From Parvularcula maris (GTDB lineage Bacteria > Pseudomonadota > Alphaproteobacteria > Caulobacterales > Parvularculaceae), in contig NZ_JANIBC010000009.1 of the NCBI RefSeq assembly GCF_024505085.1, positions 21,186 to 85,185 on the forward strand: a stretch of 64,000 nucleotides of DNA, given 5' to 3'. This document shows, piece after piece, positions 36,793 through 47,138 of the stretch. A program made the position numbers and the translations under genes. The notes under the pieces were generated by a model. The model did not search any database. It saw only the letters and a list, made by a program, of their open reading frames with translations, and was not told where the DNA came from. Position 1 is the stretch's first letter. Each line of letters starts with the position of its first letter.

Positions 36793-38575
36793 TGTCGTCG
36801 CTCCTTCTGGAGAGGTCCACGGTCAGCGGCGTGCCGGTCTGGGCCGTCGCAGGCTTGGCTTTCACGGTCTGCTGCTGCTGGCTGCGGCGAAGCTGGGAGA
36901 TCTTGTTCAGATAGGCCTCGCGCTGGGTGATGATGACGCCGCGATCCTTGATGATCATCACGTCGTCCGCCGCGTTCAGGAGGCGGAGGTCGTGGGTGGC
37001 CACGATCGCGGTGAAGGGCCGCTCCTCCGCAGGCAGACGGGAGGCGTTGGCGAAGAAGGTCATGATGTTCTGGGTCAGGTCGGAATCGAGATGCGCCGTG
37101 GGCTCGTCGAGGATAAGGAGCGGCGGGTTGCCGAAGAGCGCCCTGGCGAGGCCGATGGACTGCCGCTGACCTGCCGAGAGGTAGTGCCCCCCCTCCCCGA
37201 TCATCGTGTCGTAGGCGTTCGGCAGCGAGAGGATGAGATCGTGGCAGCCGACCTTCTTGGCCGCCTCGAACACCTTTTCGGCCGGGGCTTGGGTGAAGCG
37301 GGCGATGTTCTCCCGCACCGTGCCGCGCAGAAGCTCCACATGCTGAGGCAGGTAGCCCACATGCTGGCCCCGGTCCGCCGGGTCCCACTGCCAGAGGTCG
37401 CGCTGTCCTAGACGCGCTGTTCCGGCGAGCGGCGGCCAGGCACCGGCCACGGTCTGCAGGAACGAGGTCTTGCCAGAGCCGGACTGGCCGAGAAGCGCCA
37501 CGATCTGCCCCTTGGGGAAGACCTTCTCGATGGTGGCGAGAAGCGGCTTGTCCGCCCCCGGCACCGTGACCTGAAGCTCGTCGAGGGTGAGCTGCGCCTC
37601 GGGCCGCGGCATGGGCGTGAGGATCTGGCGGTCCTCGTCGTGGTGCGCGGTGAGCCAGGCATCGACCTCCTGGTAGGCGGAGTAGGCCCCTGCGAGCTGG
37701 CGCCAGGCGTTGACCATCTGGTCGATGGGCGCGAGCGCCCGGCCCATGATTATCGAGGAGGCGATGATCGCACCTGCCGACACGTGCCCCTGCACGGCCA
37801 GGAAAGCGCCGCCGCCCAGGATCGCGATCTGCAGGATCATCCGCAGCGCACGGGTCGCAGCGCCCAGGAAGGTGGCGGGCGTGCCTGCATGGAGCGTCTC
37901 GTTCACCCCCGTCCTGCGCAGCTCGGACCAGCGCGCGATGGCCCGCTCGCCCATGCCCATCCCAGCGATGGCGCCGCGCTGACGGACGAGCTGGGTCAGC
38001 TCGTTCTGCGCCCCGCGCTCGGCCTTCTGTGCCTCAGCCAAGGGCTCCTTGGTCAGCTTCTCGGTGAGGACGGCGACCAGGATCAGGCCGATCGCGCCTA
38101 GCAGGCCCACCATACCGAGGGCCGGGTGCACGACGAAGAGGATAAGCAGGAAGAACGGCACGAAGGGCAGGTCGAAGACCACGCCCGGCAAGGCCTGCGA
38201 AAAGGCCTGCTGCAGGGTCTGCAGGCTGCCCATCACGGCTACGGTCTCGTTGGGGGTGGCGCGGCTGTCGCCGAAGCCCTGCTTGAGGGCGGGCTCGGCC
38301 AGCTCGTCGCTCATGAGCTGTGCGGCACGGCCCAGCACCCGCCGCCTGCCCGCCTCCGCGAAGAGGTAGACCACCAGAAGGAAGACCGCGATCCCGGAAA
38401 GAAGCAGCAAGGTCGGCACCGACCCGGTCGTCAGCACCCGGTCGTAAACCTGGAGCATGTAGATGGGCGACACCAGGAACAGGATGTTCAGCGCCGCCGA
38501 GAAGGCAGCCGCCGCGATGATGTGCGGCTTGATCAGCCTAAGGATGCGCCGCTCGCGCAGGTTGTGATCCGTCAT
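36785..38575 (-). CDS. Type I secretion ABC permease/ATPase (PrtD family)
   Basis: 596 residues: a six-helix membrane domain (about 15-300) with 'VSPIYMLQVYDRVLTTGS', then an ATPase domain with Walker A 'GQSGSGKTSFLQ', Q-loop 'YLPQHVELLRGTVRENI', signature 'YLSAGQRQSIGLARALFG' (the LSAGQ variant is normal in PrtD/PrsD proteins), Walker B 'LLILDEPTAHLDSD' and 'VATHD'. It energises one-step export of a C-terminally tagged protein. First gene of the operon. No candidate RTX or protease substrate is adjacent. Confidence 0.93.
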   Translation of the reverse strand: MTDHNLRERRILRLIKPHIIAAAAFSAALNILFLVSPIYMLQVYDRVLTTGSVPTLLLLSGIAVFLLVVYLFAEAGRRRVLGRAAQLMSDELAEPALKQGFGDSRATPNETVAVMGSLQTLQQAFSQALPGVVFDLPFVPFFLLILFVVHPALGMVGLLGAIGLILVAVLTEKLTKEPLAEAQKAERGAQNELTQLVRQRGAIAGMGMGERAIARWSELRRTGVNETLHAGTPATFLGAATRALRMILQIAILGGGAFLAVQGHVSAGAIIASSIIMGRALAPIDQMVNAWRQLAGAYSAYQEVDAWLTAHHDEDRQILTPMPRPEAQLTLDELQVTVPGADKPLLATIEKVFPKGQIVALLGQSGSGKTSFLQTVAGAWPPLAGTARLGQRDLWQWDPADRGQHVGYLPQHVELLRGTVRENIARFTQAPAEKVFEAAKKVGCHDLILSLPNAYDTMIGEGGHYLSAGQRQSIGLARALFGNPPLLILDEPTAHLDSDLTQNIMTFFANASRLPAEERPFTAIVATHDLRLLNAADDVMIIKDRGVIITQREAYLNKISQLRRSQQQQTVKAKPATAQTGTPLTVDLSRRSDDNG

Positions 38576-38645
38576 CCCAACTCCCCAATCACCGCGCCGC
38601 AGCGTCCGGCGATCGTTAACTGTTGCTTCAAGAACCGCACCAACT

Positions 38646-39080
38646 TCAAGCCCCCGGCGGTGCTTTCAGGCCCAAACCCTGAAGCACGGCAACCTGGAGG
38701 AGAAAGACGCCCAGCCAATGCCCGCCGTCGATGAAAGTCAGCCGCCAGGGCAGCATCTGGTAGCGGTGGTTCACGATCATCGTCGGCATGACGAAGCTCG
38801 ACCAGAGGATCAGCGCCGTACCGAAAGCCATGGTCCAGGCACCCGCCTCGGGCGGCGCCAGGATCAGCGCGCCCGCCATCACCGCGGCGATCCAGAACTC
38901 GGCCAGAAACGCGATCAGGAAGGGCAGCCAGGGGCGCTTGGCCCCCTTGATCCGGTCCTCGGTCAGACCCGCTGCGCCCATCCACGGCTTGGACAGCAGC
39001 ATGTACCAGCCTGCGCCGAAGGCGAAGGACGCCGCCGTCGCTGCCGCAATCGGCAACAGGTTGAGAATGATGTACTCCAA
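38646..39080 (-). CDS. DUF1761-family membrane protein
   Basis: 144 residues with four hydrophobic segments. The opening 'ATAASFAFGAGWYMLLSKPW' and 'IDGGHWLGVFLLQVAVLQGL' match the DUF1761 pattern as I remember it. Function unknown. It lies upstream of the secretion operon on the same strand, 70 bases away, and is divergent from the heme oxygenase gene. Confidence 0.75.
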   Translation of the reverse strand: MEYIILNLLPIAAATAASFAFGAGWYMLLSKPWMGAAGLTEDRIKGAKRPWLPFLIAFLAEFWIAAVMAGALILAPPEAGAWTMAFGTALILWSSFVMPTMIVNHRYQMLPWRLTFIDGGHWLGVFLLQVAVLQGLGLKAPPGA

Positions 39081-39170
39081 ACCGCTCTCCTGACCGGGGC
39101 TTGGCCTCTTCGTCCCGTATGAACAGAAAACCTAGTGACAGGCGCGCCACGGTCATCCATTCCGTCACCC

Positions 39171-39716
39171 ATGGCCGACCGAGCCCCCTCCCTTCGCTTC
39201 CTCCTGAAGCAGCAGACCGCTGAAACCCATCAGAAAACCGACGACGCGCTCTCCCTCTTGGAGTTGGGAACACCCCAGGGGCTGGCCGGTTTCCTAAGGA
39301 CGCATGCCAGAGCTCTCGGGGTGATCGAGCCGTTTCTGCAGGCCGATGGCCGCTACCCCGCCCCGCCCCGGCTGGGGCTCCTGCGCGAGGATCTGGCAGC
39401 GCTGGGAGCATCCATGCCAGGCGCGAGCCTCGCCGCCCTACCCCCCGATACCCACCCTTTGGGGGTCGCCTATGTCATCGCAGGCTCGGCCCTCGGGACG
39501 GAGGTGCTGCGCCGCCGCTGGCTCGATGAGGGCACGGAGGAGACACGGGTCGCGTACCGGTTTCTCAGCGACGACCGCATGAAGGGCTACTGGGGACGGG
39601 TGCTTACTGCGCTCGGCGAAGCCCAGCCCTCCGAAGACGAGGTCGAGAAGATCGTGGAGGGGGCGGAGGCGGCGTTCGGCATCTATCAGCAGGCGATCGA
39701 AGAGGCGGTCGGGTGA
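39171..39716 (+). CDS. Biliverdin-producing heme oxygenase
   Basis: 181 residues from ATG 39171. The proximal heme ligand is H20 in 'QQTAETHQKTDDALSL'. The distal helix segment 'PLGVAYVIAGSALGTEVL' with Gly-rich kink fits HmuO/BphO-type enzymes. It opens heme to biliverdin, CO and iron, for iron supply or as chromophore source. No phytochrome or heme-uptake gene is adjacent, so the purpose is open. Confidence 0.87.
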   Translation: MADRAPSLRFLLKQQTAETHQKTDDALSLLELGTPQGLAGFLRTHARALGVIEPFLQADGRYPAPPRLGLLREDLAALGASMPGASLAALPPDTHPLGVAYVIAGSALGTEVLRRRWLDEGTEETRVAYRFLSDDRMKGYWGRVLTALGEAQPSEDEVEKIVEGAEAAFGIYQQAIEEAVG

Positions 39717-39765
39717 CGTCCTGTCACCTTTCCAACATCTCCGACGTGTGAAGGTGGATGCCGTC

Positions 39766-39879
39766 GTCATCCCGGCCGAAGCGAAGAGTAGAGCCGGGAC
39801 CCATGGACCTTCTGGTTCAAACAGGTGCAGGCGTTTGGTCCATGGGTCCCGGATAAGCCTGACGGCTTTCCGGGATGAC
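39766..39879. repeat. GTCATCCCGG-ended palindromic element, second copy
   Basis: 114 bases with the same terminal 10-base inverted repeats as 34011-34113, and shared internal wording ('CCATGGGTCCCGGATAAGCC'). The middle differs in length, as expected of a dispersed palindromic unit. Confidence 0.8.
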
Positions 39880-40015
39880 GGTGTTCGAGCATCAGGGAGT
39901 CGCCCCCTCACCCCCACGTGAGCGTCTGGACAGCTTTTCCCTCTGGTCAAGGTCCCGTCCTTCCCATATTCGGTCCGGCTGCCCTTCCGCCAAACGGGCA
40001 GCTTGGAAGGTCACC

Positions 40016-41878
<1,863 letters not shown>

Positions 41879-41913
41879 GGGCAGCACGAACGAGAGGGTC
41901 GGCGGAGGACAGG

Positions 41914-42702
41914 ATGAGGCGCACCTTGGGCATCGTCCTTATCCTTGCCTTCGGCATTCTTCTCTCCGCAAGTTCCTGTGAGAGCATTCAGCGCGCAGCC
42001 CTTCCCTTCGGGCGAGCCGCGAGCCCGGAGGTCGTCTTCACCCTGCCCACCGATGGGGAGGAGATCGTCTACCTCACCATCGACGATGGCCCCTCGGAGC
42101 TGACCGGCGAGATGCTGGCCCTCCTCGCCGAGCACCAGGCGACAGCAACCTTCTTTCTTCACACGGATCATATCACCGATCCTGCGGTGCTGAGCCGGAT
42201 GGCCTCGGAAGGACATAATCTCGGTAACCACATGCCCTCCGACCGGGACTGGTCCGTTGTCGACGAGGCTGCCTTCCGCGAGGCTTTCGTCCGTAGTCAC
42301 TGTCTTCTGGCGAAGGAGGGTGACGCTTACGCGGGCTGGTTCCGGCCGCCGCTTGGCCGGTACAAGGAGGAGGTGATGGGTCCGGTGCTCGGCGATGCCG
42401 GGCTCTCCGAGCAGCGCGCCCATTTCATGCTGGCCTCCTACCTGCCCTGGGACGCGGGCGGCGCCACGGAGACCCCGACGCCGCTCTTCAACCGCCATGT
42501 CGCCGCCCGCTACGGAGACGGGCTCGGCAGGACCGTCCAGGCGGGAGACATCGTCGTCTTCCACGACGGACCGCGCCTCACCCGGACCAGGAACAGCCTG
42601 ATCAGCCTCGAGCGTTTTCTCGATCATCTCGACCGTCGCGGCCTCGTGGCCCAGGCATTGCCCCCGGCGGACTTCGACAGAGGTTTCTGCCACGAGCCTT
42701 GA
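41914..42702 (+). CDS. Polysaccharide deacetylase (NodB homology) lipoprotein
   Basis: 262 residues from ATG 41914 (AGGAC just upstream). Lipoprotein-type signal 'IVLILAFGILLSASSC'. NodB motifs: 'YLTIDDGPS' (catalytic and metal Asp), 'EGHNLGNHMPSDRDW' (metal His pair), 'AGWFRPPLGRY' and late 'VVFHDGPRL'. It probably removes acetyl groups from a cell-envelope glycan. It may be co-transcribed with the ABC exporter. Confidence 0.88.
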   Translation: MRRTLGIVLILAFGILLSASSCESIQRAALPFGRAASPEVVFTLPTDGEEIVYLTIDDGPSELTGEMLALLAEHQATATFFLHTDHITDPAVLSRMASEGHNLGNHMPSDRDWSVVDEAAFREAFVRSHCLLAKEGDAYAGWFRPPLGRYKEEVMGPVLGDAGLSEQRAHFMLASYLPWDAGGATETPTPLFNRHVAARYGDGLGRTVQAGDIVVFHDGPRLTRTRNSLISLERFLDHLDRRGLVAQALPPADFDRGFCHEP

Positions 42703-42781
42703 GGCAAAAATCTGCCGAAAAGCGCTTGCATCGGCAAAAGCCCCTCGGTATTCAGCCGCTTCCGATCCCAAACGGGACAAC

Positions 42782-42857
<76 letters not shown>

Positions 42858-42957
42858 TTTTTTTGATCTCACGGCGCGTGGCGCCTCCGATGGGGCGGCG
42901 CAGGGGCGCCGGGCACCCGGTTGGGTGCCTTCCCGTTCCGCCGTTGGTTTGCCGGGA

Positions 42958-43100
42958 ACATTCATCGCCATTGCGCTTCCCTCACCCTGATAGGGAGAGG
43001 TGCCCGAAGGGCGGAGGGGGACCGTCAATTAGCGAAGTCCTTTGTTGCTACTCCCCTCCATCAGCTTTGCTGACACCTCCCCTAAAGGGAAGGAGGCATG
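42958..43100. repeat. GGGAGG-type intergenic repeat
   Basis: Contains 'CCCTGATAGGGAGAGGTGCC' and 'CGAAGGGCGGAGGGGG', then 'CTCCATCAGCTTTGCTGACA' and 'CTCCCCTAAAGGGAAGGAGG'. The same blocks appear in inverted order at 57.16 kb. It occupies most of the gap after tRNA-Ala. Confidence 0.7.
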
Positions 43101-43186
43101 CAAACCGCCCCTTCCCCATCCGGCACAGCTTTGGGTGGCACGAGGTCTGCATCTGCACTCCCGTCTAGGAAACGGAGTGACGGTTC

Positions 43187-43573
43187 ATGCCGCATCAAGT
43201 CGATCTCCATGTCGGGCAAAGGCTGCGTCAGCGCCGCTGCCTTCTCGGCATGACCCAGCAGAAGCTCGCCGATGCGGTGGGCATCAAGTTTCAGCAGATC
43301 CAGAAATACGAGAGCGGCGCGAACCGCATCTCCGCCTCCCGCCTGTGGGTCATCGCCCGCTCGCTGGAGGTGCCGGTCAGCTACTTCTTCGAAGGCATGA
43401 CCGACGAGGAGCGCGCCCTTCATACCGGTGAGACCGAGGACGGCATGATCGCCCCCGAAGTCCTTCAGCAGAAGGAAACGATCGACCTTATCCGCGCCTA
43501 CTACAACCTGAAAGAGGAGCCGCGTCGGCGGTTCCTGGACCTCGCGAAAACCCTGGCCGACACGGCTGCGTAG
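43187..43573 (+). CDS. XRE-family regulator (PraR-like)
   Basis: 128 residues. HTH (about 8-65) reads 'VGQRLRQRRCLLGMTQQKLA' and 'IKFQQIQKYESGANRISASR', then 'LEVPVSYFFEGM' and a C-terminal helical tail ending 'RRRFLDLAKTLAD'. This layout is common to alphaproteobacterial PraR/Cro-CI regulators of quorum sensing and attachment; the target is unknown here. A strong terminator follows. Confidence 0.88.
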   Translation: MPHQVDLHVGQRLRQRRCLLGMTQQKLADAVGIKFQQIQKYESGANRISASRLWVIARSLEVPVSYFFEGMTDEERALHTGETEDGMIAPEVLQQKETIDLIRAYYNLKEEPRRRFLDLAKTLADTAA

Positions 43574-43625
43574 GTTTTCGCCGGGAGCTGGCCGTCGCCC
43601 CTGATGACGGCCAGCGAGGGGGAGA

Positions 43626-43668
43626 GGCCTCGCACGGCGCGTATTGCCGTGCGAGGCCTTGATTTTTT
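43626..43668 (+). terminator. Rho-independent terminator after XRE gene
   Basis: GGCCTCGCACGGC and GCCGTGCGAGGCC make a 13-base-pair stem with a 7-base loop, followed by TTGATTTTTT. Confidence 0.9.
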
Positions 43669-43693
43669 CACGCTAGCGTTATCTGCCCCGGTC

Positions 43694-44506
43694 ATGGACA
43701 GTTCCTCTCTTCTCCGTTTCGCCGGTGAGCTCGCCGACACCGCTGCACGCATCACGATGCAGCACTTCAGGACGCCTCTCTCCGTCGAGAACAAGTTTGC
43801 CGACGGCTTCGACCCCGTCACCGCCGCCGACCGCGAGGCGGAGCGGGCCTTGCGTGCCAAGATCGCTGCGCGCTTCCCCGGCCACGGCATTCGCGGGGAG
43901 GAGTTTCCCGAAACCCACGGCAGCGAGCCATACCGCTGGGTCCTCGACCCGGTGGACGGCACGAGGGCTTTCATCTGCGGTGTGCCGGTCTGGACCACCC
44001 TCATCGGGCTCGAGCACCAGGGCCGCCCGGTTCTAGGCGTGATCGACCAGCCCTGCCTGAAGGAGCGCTGGGTCGGCTATCACGGTAAGGACGGCGAGAC
44101 CGAGCTGACCGTGCAGGGCTTTCACAACGGGGGCACCTCCGACGTGGAGCGGCTGAAAGAGGCCAAGATGATGGTCACCGACATACGCGCCGACGCCTAT
44201 TTCACCGAAGACGAGGCCGCCGCCGTCGGTGCGCTGGCTAGGCAGGTCCGCCTTCTTCGCCAGGGTCTCGACAGCTACGGCTTCGGCCTCGTGGCGGGCG
44301 GGCAGATGGACCTTGTGGTCGAGGCAGGCCTCCACTGGCACGACATCGCCGCCGTCATCCCGGTGATCGAAGCGGCCGGCGGCGTCGTCACCGACTGGCA
44401 AGGTGCCCCGGTTCGGGACAATGGCGGCGGTGGCGGCACACTCCAGGTCATCGTCGCCGCCACCCCTGCCTTGGCCGAGGCAGCCGGTGAAGCACTCCGA
44501 ACATGA
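43694..44506 (+). CDS. hisN: Inositol monophosphatase-family histidinol-phosphatase
   Basis: 270 residues from ATG 43694. Metal-binding motifs of the family: 'GIRGEEFPE', 'WVLDPVDGTRAFICGVP' and 'LHWHDIAAVIPVIEAAGG'. 'DPVDGTRAF' plus the W-H-D variant are typical of HisN-type histidinol-phosphate phosphatases, though other substrates remain possible. No his genes are adjacent. The plus-strand frame upstream to 43604 covers the terminator and is not coding. Confidence 0.88.
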   Translation: MDSSSLLRFAGELADTAARITMQHFRTPLSVENKFADGFDPVTAADREAERALRAKIAARFPGHGIRGEEFPETHGSEPYRWVLDPVDGTRAFICGVPVWTTLIGLEHQGRPVLGVIDQPCLKERWVGYHGKDGETELTVQGFHNGGTSDVERLKEAKMMVTDIRADAYFTEDEAAAVGALARQVRLLRQGLDSYGFGLVAGGQMDLVVEAGLHWHDIAAVIPVIEAAGGVVTDWQGAPVRDNGGGGGTLQVIVAATPALAEAAGEALRT

Positions 44507-44510
44507 AAAC

Positions 44511-44534
44511 GCCGCCCCGAGGGGCGGCGCTTTT
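44511..44534 (+). terminator. Terminator between hisN and peptide transporter
   Basis: GCCGCCCC-GA-GGGGCGGC followed by GCTTTTAC. On the other strand the flank is GTTTTCATG, so it may serve both convergent genes. Confidence 0.85.
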
Positions 44535-44553
44535 ACTGTACCTGGTCCAGGCC

Positions 44554-46305
44554 TTAGTGGATGCCGGCCATCCAGCGCTTGAGCAGCGGGGTCAGCAGCA
44601 GCACGACACCGGCTACGGCAAGGCCGAGGTGACCCGCCATCATGAAGGTGTCGGCATAGGCTTCAAGCTGCGCCTGGCTGTCGGTCACCACGCCGCCGAC
44701 GGTCTCTGTCGAACTCCAGCGGGCGATGATGCCGCCGAGATTATGACCCAGTGACGAGGATAGGAACCACGCCCCCATCATCACACCGACCACGCTGGGC
44801 GCGGACAGCTTGGTGATCATCGACAGACCCACTGGCGACAACGACAGCTCACCCGTTGAGTGAAGCAGATAGGCGCCTGCGATGAAGACGAACGGCACGA
44901 GGTAGCGCACGCCCGCAGCGCTCTCCACCGGGCTGGCGAAGGAGCTGATGCCCCAGACCAGGAGATAGAAGCCGAGGGCCACCTGCGCGATGCCCAGCGA
45001 GAACTTCACCGGGGTGGAGGGCTCCATGCCGCGCCGCGCCAAGAACATCCAAGCCCAGGCGAAGACGGGGCCGAGGAGGATGATATAGAACGGGTTGAGG
45101 AAGCCGACCTGTGCCGCATTGAGGAAGCTGGGAAGCGCTGAGTTGTTCGAGGCATAGAGCGTCAGCGAGGTGCCTGCCTGCTCGAACAGTGCCCAGAACA
45201 TGACCGAGGCGAAGGTGAGGATGACCGCCACCATCATTCGGCTGCGGATCTCAGCCTTGAAGGCGACGAACGCAAACACCAGCAAACCGATATAAAGGAT
45301 CGGCCCACCATAGAGCAGCACGGTCGACAGGAACTCGTCCCGTTGAATGAGGAGGTAGATCGGCGCCAAGGCGACGATCCCGCCGATCCAGGTCGCTGCG
45401 ACCATGGCGCCCTTCAGCGTGATGGGCGGCTCGCCGCGACCCATGAGAAGCGGTTTGCCCAGCACGAAGACCAGAAGTCCGAGCGCCATGCCGATACCCG
45501 CGGCCCCGAAGCCCGCACCCCAGCCGTATCTCACGGCCAGCCAGCCGCAGAGAATATACGCGGCAAAGGAGCCTGTATTGATGCCGATGTAGAAGATCGT
45601 GAAGCCCGGATCGCGCCGCGGATCCTTCTCGCCATAAAGCTTCCCGACCATGGTCGAGATGTTCGCCTTGAGGAAGCCGACGCCGACCACGATGAGCGAT
45701 AGCGCCAGGAACAGGATGTTCACATAGGTCTGCTGCTGCTCGACCACCTCCTCGTAAGAGCCGCGCTCGATCAGTGACGGAGCGTCGCCCTCGCCGCCGA
45801 CTTCGATGCCGCTCGACGTGTAGGTCAGCGGACGAAGCTCCTCGCCGTCACGCAGGAACGAGCGCGCCTCGCTCATCCGGCCTTCCGTTACGACCTCGAA
45901 GCGCTGCCCCGCCGTCTCGATGAATGAGGTGGAGCCTGCGCCCTCGAACGCCATCAAGCCGTGCCCGGCGGTAAGGAAGATCGCACCGATCAGCACCGCC
46001 CTGCGCGGGCCGAGAAAGCGGTCGGCGATCAGCCCGCCGATGACCGGGGTGAGGTAGACCAGCGAGCCGTAGGCCGCGTAGATGCCCTGGGCCTTGTCCT
46101 GACTGAACAGGAAGTGCTGCACGAGGTAGAGGACGAGCAGCGAGCGCATTCCGTAGAAGGAGAACCGCTCCCACATCTCCGCGAAAAAGAGAATCGCTAG
46201 GCCCTTGGGATGCCCTAGAAAGCCCTTGTCGTCGGTGAGGTCAACGAGACCTCCCGCCGCTTCCGTGTTCTCGCCTACGGTACGGTCCGCGGTCGTTTCT
46301 GACAT
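44554..46305 (-). CDS. POT-family proton-dependent peptide transporter
   Basis: 583 residues with 12 or more membrane helices. The diagnostic 'FFAEMWERFSFYGMRSLLVL' (ExxERF-type motif of helix 1) and 'FYIGINTGSFAAYILCGWLA' define the POT/PTR family (DtpT-like), which imports di- and tripeptides with protons. A longer-than-usual periplasmic loop lies at about 125-190 ('RSFLRDGEELRPLTYTSSG'). Monocistronic. Confidence 0.92.
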   Translation of the reverse strand: MSETTADRTVGENTEAAGGLVDLTDDKGFLGHPKGLAILFFAEMWERFSFYGMRSLLVLYLVQHFLFSQDKAQGIYAAYGSLVYLTPVIGGLIADRFLGPRRAVLIGAIFLTAGHGLMAFEGAGSTSFIETAGQRFEVVTEGRMSEARSFLRDGEELRPLTYTSSGIEVGGEGDAPSLIERGSYEEVVEQQQTYVNILFLALSLIVVGVGFLKANISTMVGKLYGEKDPRRDPGFTIFYIGINTGSFAAYILCGWLAVRYGWGAGFGAAGIGMALGLLVFVLGKPLLMGRGEPPITLKGAMVAATWIGGIVALAPIYLLIQRDEFLSTVLLYGGPILYIGLLVFAFVAFKAEIRSRMMVAVILTFASVMFWALFEQAGTSLTLYASNNSALPSFLNAAQVGFLNPFYIILLGPVFAWAWMFLARRGMEPSTPVKFSLGIAQVALGFYLLVWGISSFASPVESAAGVRYLVPFVFIAGAYLLHSTGELSLSPVGLSMITKLSAPSVVGVMMGAWFLSSSLGHNLGGIIARWSSTETVGGVVTDSQAQLEAYADTFMMAGHLGLAVAGVVLLLTPLLKRWMAGIH

Positions 46306-46393
46306 GGATGTCCTCTGCCCTGGTCGATCAAAGCCGCGACACTAGAGTGCTCCTTGCGGCTTGGAAAGCCCGGCCCTGCCCTTCGGCGCTACT

Positions 46394-47026
46394 TTATAGC
46401 AGCTTGGCCGCCGCCTCCGTAATCTTCCCCCATGGCACCATGAACACCGTCACGTAGAAGGCGGCGGCGGTGATGGTCCAGCCGATGATCATCATCAGCC
46501 CGTCCCTCGCCGTCAGTGCCACGCCGAAGAAGACGAGCGCGGCGCCTGGGATGGCGACCAGGCTGACGAACTCAAGGGGGATCATCAGGCCAGCGTGGAT
46601 CAAGGCGGCTACACCAACAAAACGCGACATCAGCTTGCCGGTGGCGAAGCTCATCCGCTCCCTGAACAGCCGGTCGATGCGAGAGAGCCACGGTGACATC
46701 CTCTCACGAGCCTTCTCGAGCTTCGCACGCTCGAAACTGATTCGCCGCAGACGAGCAGGAACCCAGACCCGCTCCTTGCCGACGATGAACTGAACCGCAT
46801 AGAGCGCTAGTACGGCACCGAGGACGATCGGCACCCCCGGCACAGCGCCGATCGGCGGAAACAGCGCCAGGAGTCCGAAGAGAATCAGCATCGGCCCGAG
46901 GCTCTGCGCACCGAAGGCGTCGATAATGTCGCCCACCGTCGTCTTCTCATCATCGGTCGCCTCGACAGCTTCTTCGAGAATACTCTCGAGAGGGGCAACG
47001 TCGCTCTGTTCCGGGGCTGCGCTCAT
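46394..47026 (-). CDS. ExoD-family membrane protein
   Basis: 210 residues from ATG 47026 ('MSAAPEQSDVAPLESILEEA'). The upstream extension to 47137 is non-conserved. Family pattern: 'DIIDAFGAQSLGPMLILFGL', 'PPIGAVPGVPIVLG', and several membrane helices. ExoD was named for an exopolysaccharide phenotype in rhizobia; its biochemical role is not established. Confidence 0.88.
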   Translation of the reverse strand: MSAAPEQSDVAPLESILEEAVEATDDEKTTVGDIIDAFGAQSLGPMLILFGLLALFPPIGAVPGVPIVLGAVLALYAVQFIVGKERVWVPARLRRISFERAKLEKARERMSPWLSRIDRLFRERMSFATGKLMSRFVGVAALIHAGLMIPLEFVSLVAIPGAALVFFGVALTARDGLMMIIGWTITAAAFYVTVFMVPWGKITEAAAKLL

Positions 47027-47138
47027 GGAATGCTGACACGCCCCGCTCTCAGTAGTTCTCTGGTTCAGGCCCCCGCAAACCGCCGACGTGAACCGAACGT
47101 CTCCGCCTTCGCCTGAGCGGAACTGACAGGGACTCACG

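Noticed and set aside
36785..38575. LSAGQ in place of LSGGQ in the type I secretion ATPase as a defect
   Set aside because: LSAGQ is the usual signature in PrtD/PrsD-type transporters, so it is not a lesion.
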